A DNA stretch of 64,000 nt from Metallyticus violacea (Eukaryota; Arthropoda; Insecta; Mantodea; Metallyticidae). Positions 39,116 through 49,672 of the stretch are shown here, piece after piece. Location of the stretch: the NCBI GenBank assembly GCA_030762175.1, contig CM060831.1:250501-314500 (forward strand), written 5' to 3'. The notes below the pieces were generated by a model. That model was not told where the DNA came from. It did no database searches and saw only the letters and a program-made list of their open reading frames with translations. The position numbers were made by a program, and so were the translations under genes. Positions within the stretch are counted from its first letter, which is position 1; each line of letters starts with the position of its first letter.

Positions 39116-40941
39116 TTACTTTTATAAGTGTGTTTGTGAAACTTAAAGAGAGTTTTAATGTGACGACATGATTTTTAGTGTTTTACTTTAAATCAAAATA
39201 AGATTCTCTCTGTATCTTGTTCTAATGCTATTTTCCAATACATGGGAGGGTTCAATTTAACTATTTACAGTGCAAAATGTTCCTTTAGCTGCTGCCTTCA
39301 TGTTTTCTTTCTCCCTTTCATTTTTCCTATTTATTGATATGCTTTTATAAATATGTTTACCAATATATATGAAGATTTTTATTGAATGCTTTAGGGTCCA
39401 CAATGCATCTTTTTCTTGACTTTCCAAAATATTCCTCATATATATATATACACTTCTGTATGTAAATTTGCAATATATGGAATTGTTGAAATTTGAATAT
39501 TAGAAAACAAAATGTTCTTTTCCTTCTCTATGCACCTTCTTCTCACTGTTTTTGTAGATAATAATTTTAAATATAATTTTGTAATATGAGAACTTTTAAA
39601 CTCTAAGTACAATTCCTTTTCCCCATTTCCCTCCATATTCTCTCTGACTCTCTCTCTATTTTAAATATATAAGTTTTCATGTAAATTTTATTTATATGGA
39701 AAGTTTTAATTTAATCCTTTAAGGTACAAAATCCTTTTTCTTCTTTCCCCTCTTTCACTCTCTCACTATTTTATAGTGATATGCTTTAATGAGTACATTT
39801 TCATAATATTGATAGTTTTCATTTTTTGCACAGGTAATATATATATATATATTACAATTCTAATGAAAATTTGCAATATGAATGCTATTTTTTCCCTAGT
39901 CCTCCCAGTTTCTTCTTCTCTCCTTTTATAGGTATGATTTTATATAAACTTTTGTAATATATAGATAGCTCTTAAATTAATCCTTTGAAGGTACACAAAA
40001 TTTCTATTTCTTCCTCAAACACTTTGTATTTATTGATATGCTTGTATATGTAGATTTGTAATACATGGCAAACTTTTCAATCTAATGCTTTAAGCTATAA
40101 ATAGCTTGTTAGTGTCCTACTCCAAATTCTTTCATTCTATTTATTGACATATATTACTATATGTATACTTGCAATGTAAGGAAAGTTTTCAATTTAATGT
40201 TTTAGATACATTTTAATTCCCTGGTCACCATAAAATTTTTGTTCAATCTATTTAAATGTCAGTTTAAAGTACAAGGAAAGTTCTTAATTAATGCTTTGGT
40301 GAACAAAATTGTTCTCTTCTTCCTCCACTTTCTCTTCCTCTACATTTTGATATGATTTTACATGCAATTTTCCAATGAATGAAACAGATTTATCTCATGC
40401 ATTGGAATACAAAATTTCCATTTTTTCATCCTATTCTACCTACCTACTTATTGATATGGATTTATATGTAAATTTGCAATCCATGAAAATTTTAATTCAA
40501 TGCTCTAGGGTAGAAATTGTTTTTTTCCTTCCCTTTTTCCAGATCTGTTTATTTATACATATGCTTTTTATGTCAATTTGCAACATATATTTTTTTTATT
40601 TATTGCTTTAGAATACATAATTATTATGTATCTCTCTCTCTCTGTCTCTCTCTCTCTCTCACCCCCACTGTTTGTTAAAGATTTATATGTAAAATTTAAA
40701 ATACACTTTAATTTAATGCTAAAGAGTACAAAATACTTTCTCCTTTCACCCAGCAACCCGTCAGTATGTCTACCTACCTACACATATATATGCATTTGTA
40801 CATATATTTTTAACATATGAAGAAAGATTTTAATTTCAAAGTCTTAGGGTAAATTATTTCTTTCCCTTTTCCCCTCCACCTCATTCTCTCTCACTTTCAT
40901 TCTTTTGGTTAGTATTTTTATACTGTAATTGATATATATGA

Positions 40942-40965
40942 GTGTGTGTGTGTGCGCGCACACAC
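40942..40965. repeat. Alternating purine-pyrimidine palindrome (GT)n-GCGC-(AC)n
   Basis: Twenty-four bases of strictly alternating purine/pyrimidine with mirror-complement symmetry around gcgc. The composition is known to favour Z-DNA. It sits in one tandem-repeat unit. Confidence 0.85.
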
Positions 40966-41561
40966 TTCTTTCTCTACTTTACCCATCTTCAGCGTCTCTC
41001 TCCTCCTCCCTCTCCATAATCATTCTTTATTTGTAAATTTACAATAAATGGAAAAGATTGTAATTTAATGCTTTAGGGCACAAAATTTTTCATTTCGTTC
41101 TCCCATATATTCTTTCCCTAACTATGTATTTATATATTTATACATATGCTATTATATGTTATATTACAATATGTGGAAAAGTTTTAATTTAATAATTTGT
41201 AGTGCAAAATGTGCTATAGTGCTATAACTACACATTCCTTCTCTCTCCTTATTTATTAATTAGCATGCTTCTACTTGTGCATTTCCAATATATGGAAAGG
41301 TTTTAATTTAATGCTTTCTTCCCTTCTCTTCTGAAATTCTCTCCCATGCCCTCATTTTTTTCTGTGTACATTTATAGATATACCCTTATATTTAAATTTG
41401 CAATATAATGTTAAGTTACTACTGTCTTAGGGTACAAAATGTTTATTTTGCTTCTCATTCCTCATTCTCTATTCTCTCTTTTTGACACACATTTGTTCAA
41501 ATTTATGAAATATTTTATTTTAGTGTTTTAGACTATAAAATATTTTTATCTTCTCCCTCCA

Positions 41562-41562
<1 letters not shown>

Positions 41563-41601
<39 letters not shown>
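41563..41601 (+). repeat. (CT)n microsatellite
   Basis: About 19 CT units, an expansion of the pyrimidine tract of one tandem-repeat unit. Confidence 0.95.
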
Positions 41602-41603
<2 letters not shown>

Positions 41604-42588
41604 ACCTCACTTTGTACATATGCACTTTTATGTAAATTTCCTATTAATGGCAAAAAATTTAATTTAATGCATTAGGATACAAAATTTTTCTTTCCATTCA
41701 TTTTTCGACATTTCTTCATTCTGCTTTTACACATGATCTTTTATTTATATATATATATATATAATTTTGAACTATATGGAAAATTTTATTTTAATGTTTA
41801 AGGTAAAAATATATCTCTTTCATTTCTGTCTTCACATTCTCTTTAGATATGCCTTTTTATCTCAATTTGCAATTAATGGAAAAGATTTAATTTAATGCTT
41901 TATGGTAAAATAAGATTCACACTCTCCATACATATACATTTAATGTAAATTTGCAATATAATAATACAGTTTTAATGTAATGATCAAGGGTACAAAAGTA
42001 TTTTCCTTTCTCCATGTACTCTCTCTCTACCCCTCCCCCCTTTCTATTTTTGGTATGCTTTTAAACATACGTTTACTTAATGTATGGAAAACTTTTAGTC
42101 GAATGCTTTAGCGTACAAAATACTACTTTCCCCCATTCCTCCCCTTCTATTTATGCTTATATATGTAAATTTGAAATAAATTAAAATGTATTAAAACACC
42201 TAAGTTTCATTCCCTACTTCCGCTAACTTCTCTTTCTCAATTTCTATTTAATGATATTTATTTGTAAATTTTCAATACATGAAAAGGTTTTAAATTAAAT
42301 ACTTTTATTATTTTTATCTTTTACTTATTGTCACTTGGACTTTTGCAATATCTATAGATTGGACAGAAATACTATAGCTGTAAATGTGTAGTCTTGACTG
42401 AAGCAAATTAATGATGGTGCAAATGAGCTCATAGCGCAAGAATTTTTTTTTTTAATTTTATTTCTACATTGCTGTCATTATAGATATGCTTTTTATAAGT
42501 AAATTGGAATATAAGGAAATGTTTTATTTAATGTTTTGAATAAAAAATCTTTCTTACCTTTTTCTACAACAATTCTCTTTCTCTTTCT

Positions 42589-42600
42589 ACAAATAAAAAA

Positions 42601-42648
<48 letters not shown>

Positions 42649-42660
42649 TTTTTTATTTGT
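42589..42660. repeat. 72-bp perfect palindrome around (AT)n
   Basis: acaaataaaaaagc, then (AT)n, then gcttttttatttgt: a perfect self-complementary block, extended beyond the AT run by 14 bp on each side. The right side is the normal unit phrase gctttttatttgtaaat; the left side is its inverted copy. Confidence 0.93.
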
Positions 42661-44870
42661 AATTGGCAATATTTGGAAAGGTTATATTTTATTGTTTAAG
42701 GTACACCGTGCTTCCTTCTTTTCCCACATTCTCCCAAACTCCATTTATAGATATGCTTTTATTTTTGCAATGTAAAATATAATTTAATGTAATATTTCAG
42801 GGCAGAAAATTTCTTTCATTCTCCCCACACTTCTATTCATACATATGCCTTTTAATGTAATTTTTCAATATATGAAATGTACTAATTTAGGTACAAAACA
42901 TTCCTTTCCATAGTCTTCCAGCTATTCCTCTATCTCTCCTCTCTGTAATTATAAAAATGCTATTGATTTAAAACTTTAGGGAATAAAATATTCCCTCCAA
43001 CATCCTCCAATTTTCTCCTGTCTATACATATGCTTTTATATGCTAATTGCAATAAATACAAAGTTATTAATTAAATAAATTGGATGCAAAATGTTTAACT
43101 CCTTCCAAACTCTCGCATTTTCTCTCTTTATTCTCACCTATTTATTTTTATGCACAGTATGTGGAAATGTTTATATTTATTTCTTTAGGGTACAAAATGC
43201 TCCTCAAAGTTCAAAAACATTAATAGATACATTTACAATGTGCAGAAGGCTTTTATTTAATGCTTTAGGGTGTAAAAAATGCTTTCTTCTCTTCTCTCTC
43301 ATTATTCATACATATGCTTTTATTTGAAACAATTTTAATTTAAAGCCCTAGGGTGCTCAATGTTTTCTGCCCTCCTCCCTCCACTTTTCTTCAATCTCTC
43401 TCTATAATGATATACATATACGTTTTGTTTCTGTAAGTGCAACGTTTTCATTTAATGCTCTATAGTACACATTTTTTTCTTCCTCCAAATTGTCTATTGT
43501 CTCTTTGTTTACTTTACATCTACATTTACAAAAAATGAAAACCATTTAACTTAATGCTTAATAATAAAAAATTTATTTCGATTCTATGTCTAGTTTTTCC
43601 CATCTATTTATAGATATGTTTTTATATGAAATATATGAAAATGTTTAATTTAATACTTCATGGTATCAAATATTTCCTTATAATTTCAAAACCCATACTC
43701 TCACTTTTTATAGATATGTGGAAAAAATTATTTAAGTCTTTAAGGTACCAAATATACCTCTCTCTTCTTCCTACATCTTCTCACTCTATCACCCTGCTTA
43801 TTGATAATCATATGCATATTTGCAATATATGGAAAATTTGTTTAAATGTTTTAAAATAGAAAATGTATCTTTCAGTTCAGGCACCAACTCCCCCCAGGAT
43901 TTATTTATATACTATTATATGTAAATTTCAATTACATAGAACGCAGTTAACTTAACACCAGAGTACAAATTGCTTCTATCCAATCTCCCCAAACCTTCTC
44001 TCACTCTATTTGATATGTATTCTTTTGTATGAAATTATGCAATATACAAAACAAAAATAAATTAAAAAATAAAAAAAATGCTGTTGATTATAAAATGTTT
44101 ACTTCCTTTACCCCTCTAAATCTCTTTTTATTGATTTGGTTTTACATTTAAAATATACTGGAATGTTCTAATTAAATGCTGTAGGGTACAAAAGCTTTTT
44201 CAATTTCTTACCCCACTTTCATTCTCTCACTCTTTACACCGATATACTTTTAAGTGTAAATTTTCAATATAGGTATTGAAATGTTTTAAATGCTGAAATT
44301 GCTTTAGTCTCCTGTCCCCTTCTTTTACTCTATCTATATTTGTACATGCACTTATTTATGGATTTTTCTATATATGAAAAAAACTTTACGGTACAAAATA
44401 CTTCTTTCCTTACTCTTCCAACATTCTCTCTTTTTTTTATAATTATACATTATGTATTTTCTAGATCTCTCTATTTATACATATTATTTTAATGTCAATT
44501 AGCAGCATTTGAAACTGCATTTTATTGTTTTATGTTACAAAACTATCTTCCACATCCTGGATCTTCTGTTGTCTCTATTTATGACTTGCATTTATATGTC
44601 AATGTACAATGTATGGAAAGGTATTTTTAATTCTTTAAGATGCAAAGCATTTCTTGCCTTCCTTCCCCTTCACCTTGTCTCTCACTCTATATTTATACTT
44701 ATGTTTTATATGTTCATTTTCAAATATAGCAGGTTTTTAATTTAATGCTTTAGGATACAAAATGTTGCTTTCTCTTTTACCCTCAACTTTTCTATTATTT
44801 TTTTTTATGAAAGTTATATAATATACATAAAATTCATTTTAATACTTTAGGGCATATAATTTATAAATTT

Positions 44871-45830
44871 ACATCTATAAATACAAAGAGAAAGAATTTG
44901 GATGAAAAAGGGAATAAAGTTTCTATCCTTAAGTTAAATTAAAATTTTCCAATATATTGGAAATTGAAATAACTATTAACAGAGATTTAGAACAAGAAGG
45001 AAAATAAAAAAAGAGGATAGAGGTGAGAAGGGTAAGAGGTATTTTGCATCCAAAATAAATACATTTGTTCAAATATACAATATGGGGGGGGGATAGAGAG
45101 GGAGAGAGAGCCAGAAGATATAGGAAAAAGAGACAGATACTTTTGTACTCTAATGCAATTAATTTCAACTTTTCCACATGTTCCAAATTTGCACAAAGAA
45201 TTATTTCTAATACAGAGAAAGGAGAATGTTAGGGTAAAAGGTAAAGAACTAATTTTATATAACCTAATACATTATCTTATTTTCGAGAATTACACATGAG
45301 AGCATATCATATTAAAGCATAAAGAAAATGTGCAAAGTACAAGAAAAGAAGTATTTAGCAGTGTAAATCATTAAATTAAAACATTCCTATATAATGAACA
45401 TTAATACAAAAAAGTATGTCAATATGAAGAGATGAGAGAAAGTGTGAAACCAGGGAAAGAACCATTTAGTACACTAAAGCACTACAGTTAAAGCTTTTCC
45501 ATATATGAGTAATTTACATAAAATTATACTAACTAGAGAGAGAATGCGGAAGAAAAAAGATGAAAGAATGTTGTATCCTAATGCATTAAATCCCAGCCTT
45601 TCATTATATTGCAAATTCACATTTAAAACCATATCAATAAAAAATTATAGGGGGAAGTGAAGGGAAAAAAATAAAACATTTTATTTTCTAAAGCATTAAA
45701 TTAGAAAATTGCCATATATTCCAAATTTACATACAAAAGAATATTTGAATAGAGGAAGAGAAGTTTGAGGGAAAATGCAAACAAGCATTTGTACATAATG
45801 TGTATATGATTTTACATATATGGATTCATT
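44871..45830 (-). repeat. ~105-115-bp tandem repeat, inverted block
   Basis: The unit phrases appear as reverse complements here: aatttcaacttttccacatg, ttgtactctaatgcaattaa, gtacactaaagcactac and attaaattagaaaattgcca. The pyrimidine tract becomes purine-rich (agagagggagagagag at 45,090). The block holds about eight to nine units. Confidence 0.85.
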
Positions 45831-45950
45831 TTAAATTAATGCTTTATGGTACAAAATGAATCTTTCCTTTCCTTGCCTATTTTTTCCCTTTCTGTCACTC
45901 TCAAAATCACATTTATGCTCTCTATTTTTATTTTTCAATGGGTGCCAAAA

Positions 45951-46100
45951 TGAATTGAATCTGTCGTCTTAACTCTCTTTATACTTCACTAACCTTAAAA
46001 ATATATGGAACCGGTTTCAAAGATATGTTATCTCCATCTTCGGCCGTGGACAGCAGATTCAATTCACATGAGTTTCACTGTGTTAGTTCCATATGAAAAC
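45951..46100 (-). mobile_element. PLE terminal-repeat remnant
   Basis: On the minus strand, ggaactaacacagtgaaac (46,071-46,092) matches the unpaired leader of the 38.3-kb insertion. A hammerhead-like motif follows, then aaagagagttaagacgaca, which matches aaagagagttttaatgtgacgaca after the motif at 39.1 kb. There is no ORF. It is therefore a minimal PLE terminal copy. Confidence 0.7.
46004..46048 (-). ncRNA. Hammerhead-ribozyme-like motif 4
   Basis: The minus-strand core CCGAAGA (46,037-46,043) is one transition from CUGANGA. One extra T follows. Helix II is ggagata/tatcttt with two G-T pairs and a 3-nt loop. GAAA occupies 46,015-46,018 and the palindromic helix III ACCGGT 46,010-46,015. Position 17 is T. 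Helix II differs completely from motif 2 yet still pairs. Confidence 0.55.
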
Positions 46101-46689
46101 TTTTTTTATAGATTTACAATTTTTAGAAATTTTAATAAGGTGCCAAAATGTTTTAATTTAATGGTTTACATCACAAAATATTTCTCTCATACCCTTCTCT
46201 ACATCTTTTAGCACCATATCTAGTGCTGCCTCTCTGTATTTATACATGTGCATTTATATGCTATTTTCCCATACATCAGAAGGTTTTAATTTATTTAGAG
46301 TGCAAAATGTTCCTTAAACTCTTACTTCAAAATGCTCCCTTTCTCTCTTTTCCTTCCTATTATCTGTGCATTTACACATTATATGCAAACATTTCAATTT
46401 AATGCTTTAGGATGCAAAATCCATTTTCCCATTACTCCCGAACATTTTCCTTCCAGCTTTATACATGCTTTTATATATAAATTTGCAATGCAATGAAAGA
46501 TCATAATTTAAGGCACGAATATTACTTTTTTTTTATTATATTCTCTAAATGTTTGCAGTTTTTTTTATTATTTTTCTCTAAATGTTTGCAGTTTTGTTAA
46601 ATAGACACCACCATATTGACAACGCTAATTTCGTGGAATAACATAATAAATGCATTAATTAAGCTATACCAAAATTAAAATAATTGTGT

Positions 46690-48620
46690 CTATTATGGAA
46701 GACATTAGTGGATAAAATTTTATTCAATATTGTTCTTTTAGTAAAGCTTATATTTCTGTGAATTATATTTAAATAATTTCAATGAAAAAGCAAAACCATT
46801 ACATATTTGCCAATAGCTGCCCTTCTTGAAAAATATTAATGAATTTATTGGTCTATTAAAGTCAACAGCACATCTAGAGATATGTACCTATCAGTTCAGT
46901 CAATCTCAGTAGTAAGTCACAAAACTCATGAGAGATATGTCCTCCACTTACAGTGAGAATATTCAGCTTTTTAAATAATTGTCTGCATGTTTGTTGAATA
47001 CAAACACCACAGAAAATCCTTAATGTTTTGTTTGCAGGGTGAAGCTCTTACTATGAGAACAAATTACCCCAGAAAACTATTTCATATCTCATAATGGAAT
47101 GAAAATGCACATTATACATTAAGCTTAATGTATTTTGATTTACAAGATTAACCAAGCTTCTCAAAGCAAGCACAAAAAACTGAGCTTTGAATTTGTGGTT
47201 TCTATAAGCTTAACTAATTTAGCTCCTCTTTCTAGCCCCAAGAACTTGTTATGAGGAACTTTCCTAATATATTAATTAAAGTTGCTCATAAGAAGTTTTG
47301 TCGGTCCTGGGGTCCTTATACACCCAAGATCGCGGGTTCAAACCAAGCTAGAATCGCTGGATTTTTTCGGACTTAAAAATCCTAAGTATGGCTGACTTCA
47401 GAAGGGAAGTAAAGCCGTGGGGTTTCGGATCGCAGATTTACGGCACGGAAAAATAAAACCTCAAGCCTGAAAGAAGATGCCTCCCAGCTAAATTTGCCGC
47501 CCTTTCACGTCATGAATGGAATGGGACGCAGATAACTTGAGATGTTATACAGCGTCCGTAAATAAAGCAAATAAACCATCACTTCATAGTAAGCTCTGTT
47601 ATTAGTATATTTTTTAGTTTTAAAATGGATTCTCAAAATTTAGGGAAAGTAATTAGTTTCAAATCAATTATTTAGCTCTTCAAATGACTTTGCTACTGAA
47701 TTGTAATGTTGAGCATGTGAATATCCCGAAACAAACATATTCGTATCATCAGCAAAAAACACTGCCTTAGATTCTTTACTTATGCTGCAAGGTAAATCTT
47801 TGATAAAAAGTAAAACATGTCATGTCCCGGTATTGAGCTCTGTGGTACTGCAAGTTTAATAATACTAGTAACTACTCACAATTATTAATACTTTTTAGGG
47901 GAGGTTATTGGTTAAACGTGTATTAGTGCATTAAACCAATTTAAAGCTGGCTTGTCAACACCATACAAATTTAACATCTGTAACACCAATTTATTATTTA
48001 TACTATCACATGCCTAAAATATTCCTGAAGGAAATTCTAAAATTTCAGCAGTGTAGTTAAAAGGTAAGTGCTAGTTGACAACCCCTTCCTGAAGTCAAAC
48101 TGGGATATTGGTAGAGTATCGAGTGACAGTAATTCACAATGCGATTATACATTTTACATTAATTTTTGATAATGCAGTTTAGAGTGAAATAGTTCTATAA
48201 TTGTAGATTTCATGTTTATCACCTTTTTAAATAAAGGCTTAATTATAGGTAGCATCTTTCCTTCTGGAAATATCTCCGTTAATTAAGAATGAATGATATA
48301 TGTTGCTGAGGAACTCACATAATTCCAACTTAACTTTTGTGCTCAACGTGCCCCATCCATGATAGCCTTTGCCCTTAAAGGGCAATTTCTATTGATGGTG
48401 ATAGCTATATTTTACATTTATATGACATTTTTGAATATGATTCCTTCAGTATGTAAACTATTGCTGCATTCAACATCGGTCTAACTGCCCCATCCTCAGC
48501 TGCAGTTAAGAAATATGAATTAAATGCATTTGCAGATTCATGATCATTGTCACTGAATGCTAATGAATAAATATTTAATAAAGATTCTAAAAGTGTTAAC
48601 AGGCTACTGTTTATGAACAT
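46690..48620 (-). pseudogene. Non-LTR retrotransposon (RT and C-terminus), decayed, split by a SINE
   Basis: Minus-strand order is as follows. NAFNSYFLTAAEDG (48,405-48,620) is the pre-RT motif (AxAFNxYFxxVG). PIIKPLFKKG and NYRTISL (about 48,200-48,260) are RT block 1. QFDFRKGLSTSTYLL (about 48,080) and ACDSINNKLVLQMLNLYGV (about 47,980) are block A. AVPQSSIPGHD (about 47,840) and AVFFADDTNMFVSGYSHAQ (about 47,730) hold the intact catalytic FADD. After the SINE at 47,301-47,572 the C-terminal part resumes: NQNTLSLMYNVHFHSIMRYEI and VFWGN (about 47,040-47,140). Many frameshifts and stops are present. It belongs to the same broad class as the 1-790 and 32.3-kb copies but differs in sequence. 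Confidence 0.85.
47301..47572 (+). mobile_element. tRNA-derived SINE, family 1, copy B, nested in a LINE
   Basis: It matches the SINE at 3,894-4,179: tcggtcctgg head, cgcgggttcaaacc box B (47,331-47,344), gattttttcgga, agtaaagccgtggg, cctcaagcctgaaagaag and cgtccgtaaataaa tail. About 15-20 bp of the head containing box A are deleted, so this copy has no complete internal promoter. It lies in opposite orientation inside the non-LTR pseudogene. Confidence 0.88.
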
Positions 48621-49372
48621 TTCAACTTTGTTAGTGTTAGTGTATAATTAGTAGCAGTTGGCTGTAAAGAGTAGTCAGTACTGAACATAATCACGCACAT
48701 GTCTATTCATAAAATGGAACCTTCTTTCCAGTCAAATGAAGAAAAAATGAAATTCATTTCAAGTATAAAACCCAGTGGAGCCCACAACTGTACTTTTATT
48801 AGAATTATTTTTAAAATGTATAAAAATTGAATTTTTAGCAAAATTTAGATATCTGTTTCTAACTTAGAAATAATCCTAAGTATGACAAATATAGAAGATA
48901 AATTTATATTCTTTCAAAGAATATGAAGGCAGCAAATAAACTTTGCTAAAATAAAGAGCAAAATTTTTATGGATATATAATTTAAAATTTTAACGGCCAC
49001 CATTAAGTTGCTTGTTGAGAGAAATAGTAGGCAGGCCGGATTTAAATTACAGAAATCGCTATTTATATTTCAATGTATAATTTAAGCTTTTGAAAGATAA
49101 AATGTTTATTCAAATTGAAAATATATTTCTTATTTATACATTAGTACGAATATAATGGGAGCTAAAATAAATTAATATTAACTACTTTTACATTATCCAT
49201 TCCAACACATACCATTAACGGACACTTTCCTTCCGCGCAATTCAACCACTTCTGCATACAACGTACTTCCTTCTGACTACTCAGCGGGGTAAGGTTGACG
49301 CACACACACACAGACAGGTCGAGCGACACGAACGATGTGAATTTAGACGTTCAGTCAGCGGAGTGTGTGGCA
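48621..49372. other. No gene recognised
   Basis: Non-coding AT-rich DNA. A more G+C-rich stretch at about 49,200-49,370 precedes the hAT end and contains a short (CA)n run. It may be part of the transposon's target locus. Confidence 0.45.
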
Positions 49373-49672
49373 CAGTGTTACCAACTCCTCACAAATAATA
49401 CTAGATGGGATTTTAAAAATGACATAAAATATAACAAAAAAGGCTAGATATACAACGAGCCTCAATCACTGATTTTTTATTTGTAAAAGTTCAGGTCCAC
49501 CAAGAGATTCAGTTATATGATAATCGTTCCGTAATATTTGACTATGTAAAATAGTATTTTATATAATTATTTAAACATTTAACTAAACATCTACCAAACA
49601 GATTAAAAATGTATATTTGTCTAATACATGAACAATGTGCATAAAAATATGCGATGTTTAGTATGAAACTTG

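Larger units (their letters stand above)
38298..39215. mobile_element. Palindromic (fold-back) PLE insertion, 423-bp arms, 12-bp direct repeats
   Basis: TTCTCTCTGTAT lies at 38,298-38,309 and 39,204-39,215. A 39-nt unpaired leader (38,310-38,348, with cagtgaaac) precedes two arms: 38,349-38,771 and 38,783-39,205. They are almost perfect reverse complements around an 11-nt loop (38,772-38,782). Each arm encodes the 3' end of the GIY-YIG domain and a hammerhead-like motif. The one difference noticed changes N to I in LNIWEKIY/LIIWEKIY, so the duplication is recent or gene-converted. A head-to-head fold-back like this is typical of aberrant PLE insertion. Confidence 0.9.
39216..44870 (+). repeat. 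~105-115-bp tandem repeat, main block
   Basis: This is the longest uninterrupted run, roughly fifty units. Anchors (aatgctttagggtacaaaat and variants) fall near 39,380, 39,490, 39,597, 39,709, 40,190, 40,290, 40,395, 40,495, 40,600 and 40,710, i.e. every ~100-115 bp. Each unit combines an AT-rich half (tatgtaaatttgcaatatat, ggaaaagttttaatttaatg) and a C/T-rich half ending in ctctctct. Units are very divergent, so the array is old. Embedded microsatellites include (CT)n at 41,563-41,601 and (TA)n at 42,602-42,646. The consensus has an in-frame TAG, so it is not a coding repeat. Confidence 0.88.
45831..46540 (+). repeat. ~105-115-bp tandem repeat, terminal block
   Basis: Plus orientation resumes at 45,831 (aattaatgctttatggtacaaaat). 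It runs to about 46,540, interrupted by a PLE remnant at about 45,951-46,100. Confidence 0.82.

Noticed and set aside
42536..42775. ORF with an (IY)n stretch
   Set aside because: It is an (AT)n microsatellite within a satellite unit.
39216..44870. CRISPR array
   Set aside because: The repeats are ~105-115 bp, highly diverged and without unique spacers. The genome is eukaryotic.
31880..46540. Satellite units as a tandem-repeat protein (several ORFs share FNLML..TKYF)
   Set aside because: The recurring peptide comes from one frame of the repeat, but the consensus has a TAG in that frame and indels break it in almost every unit.
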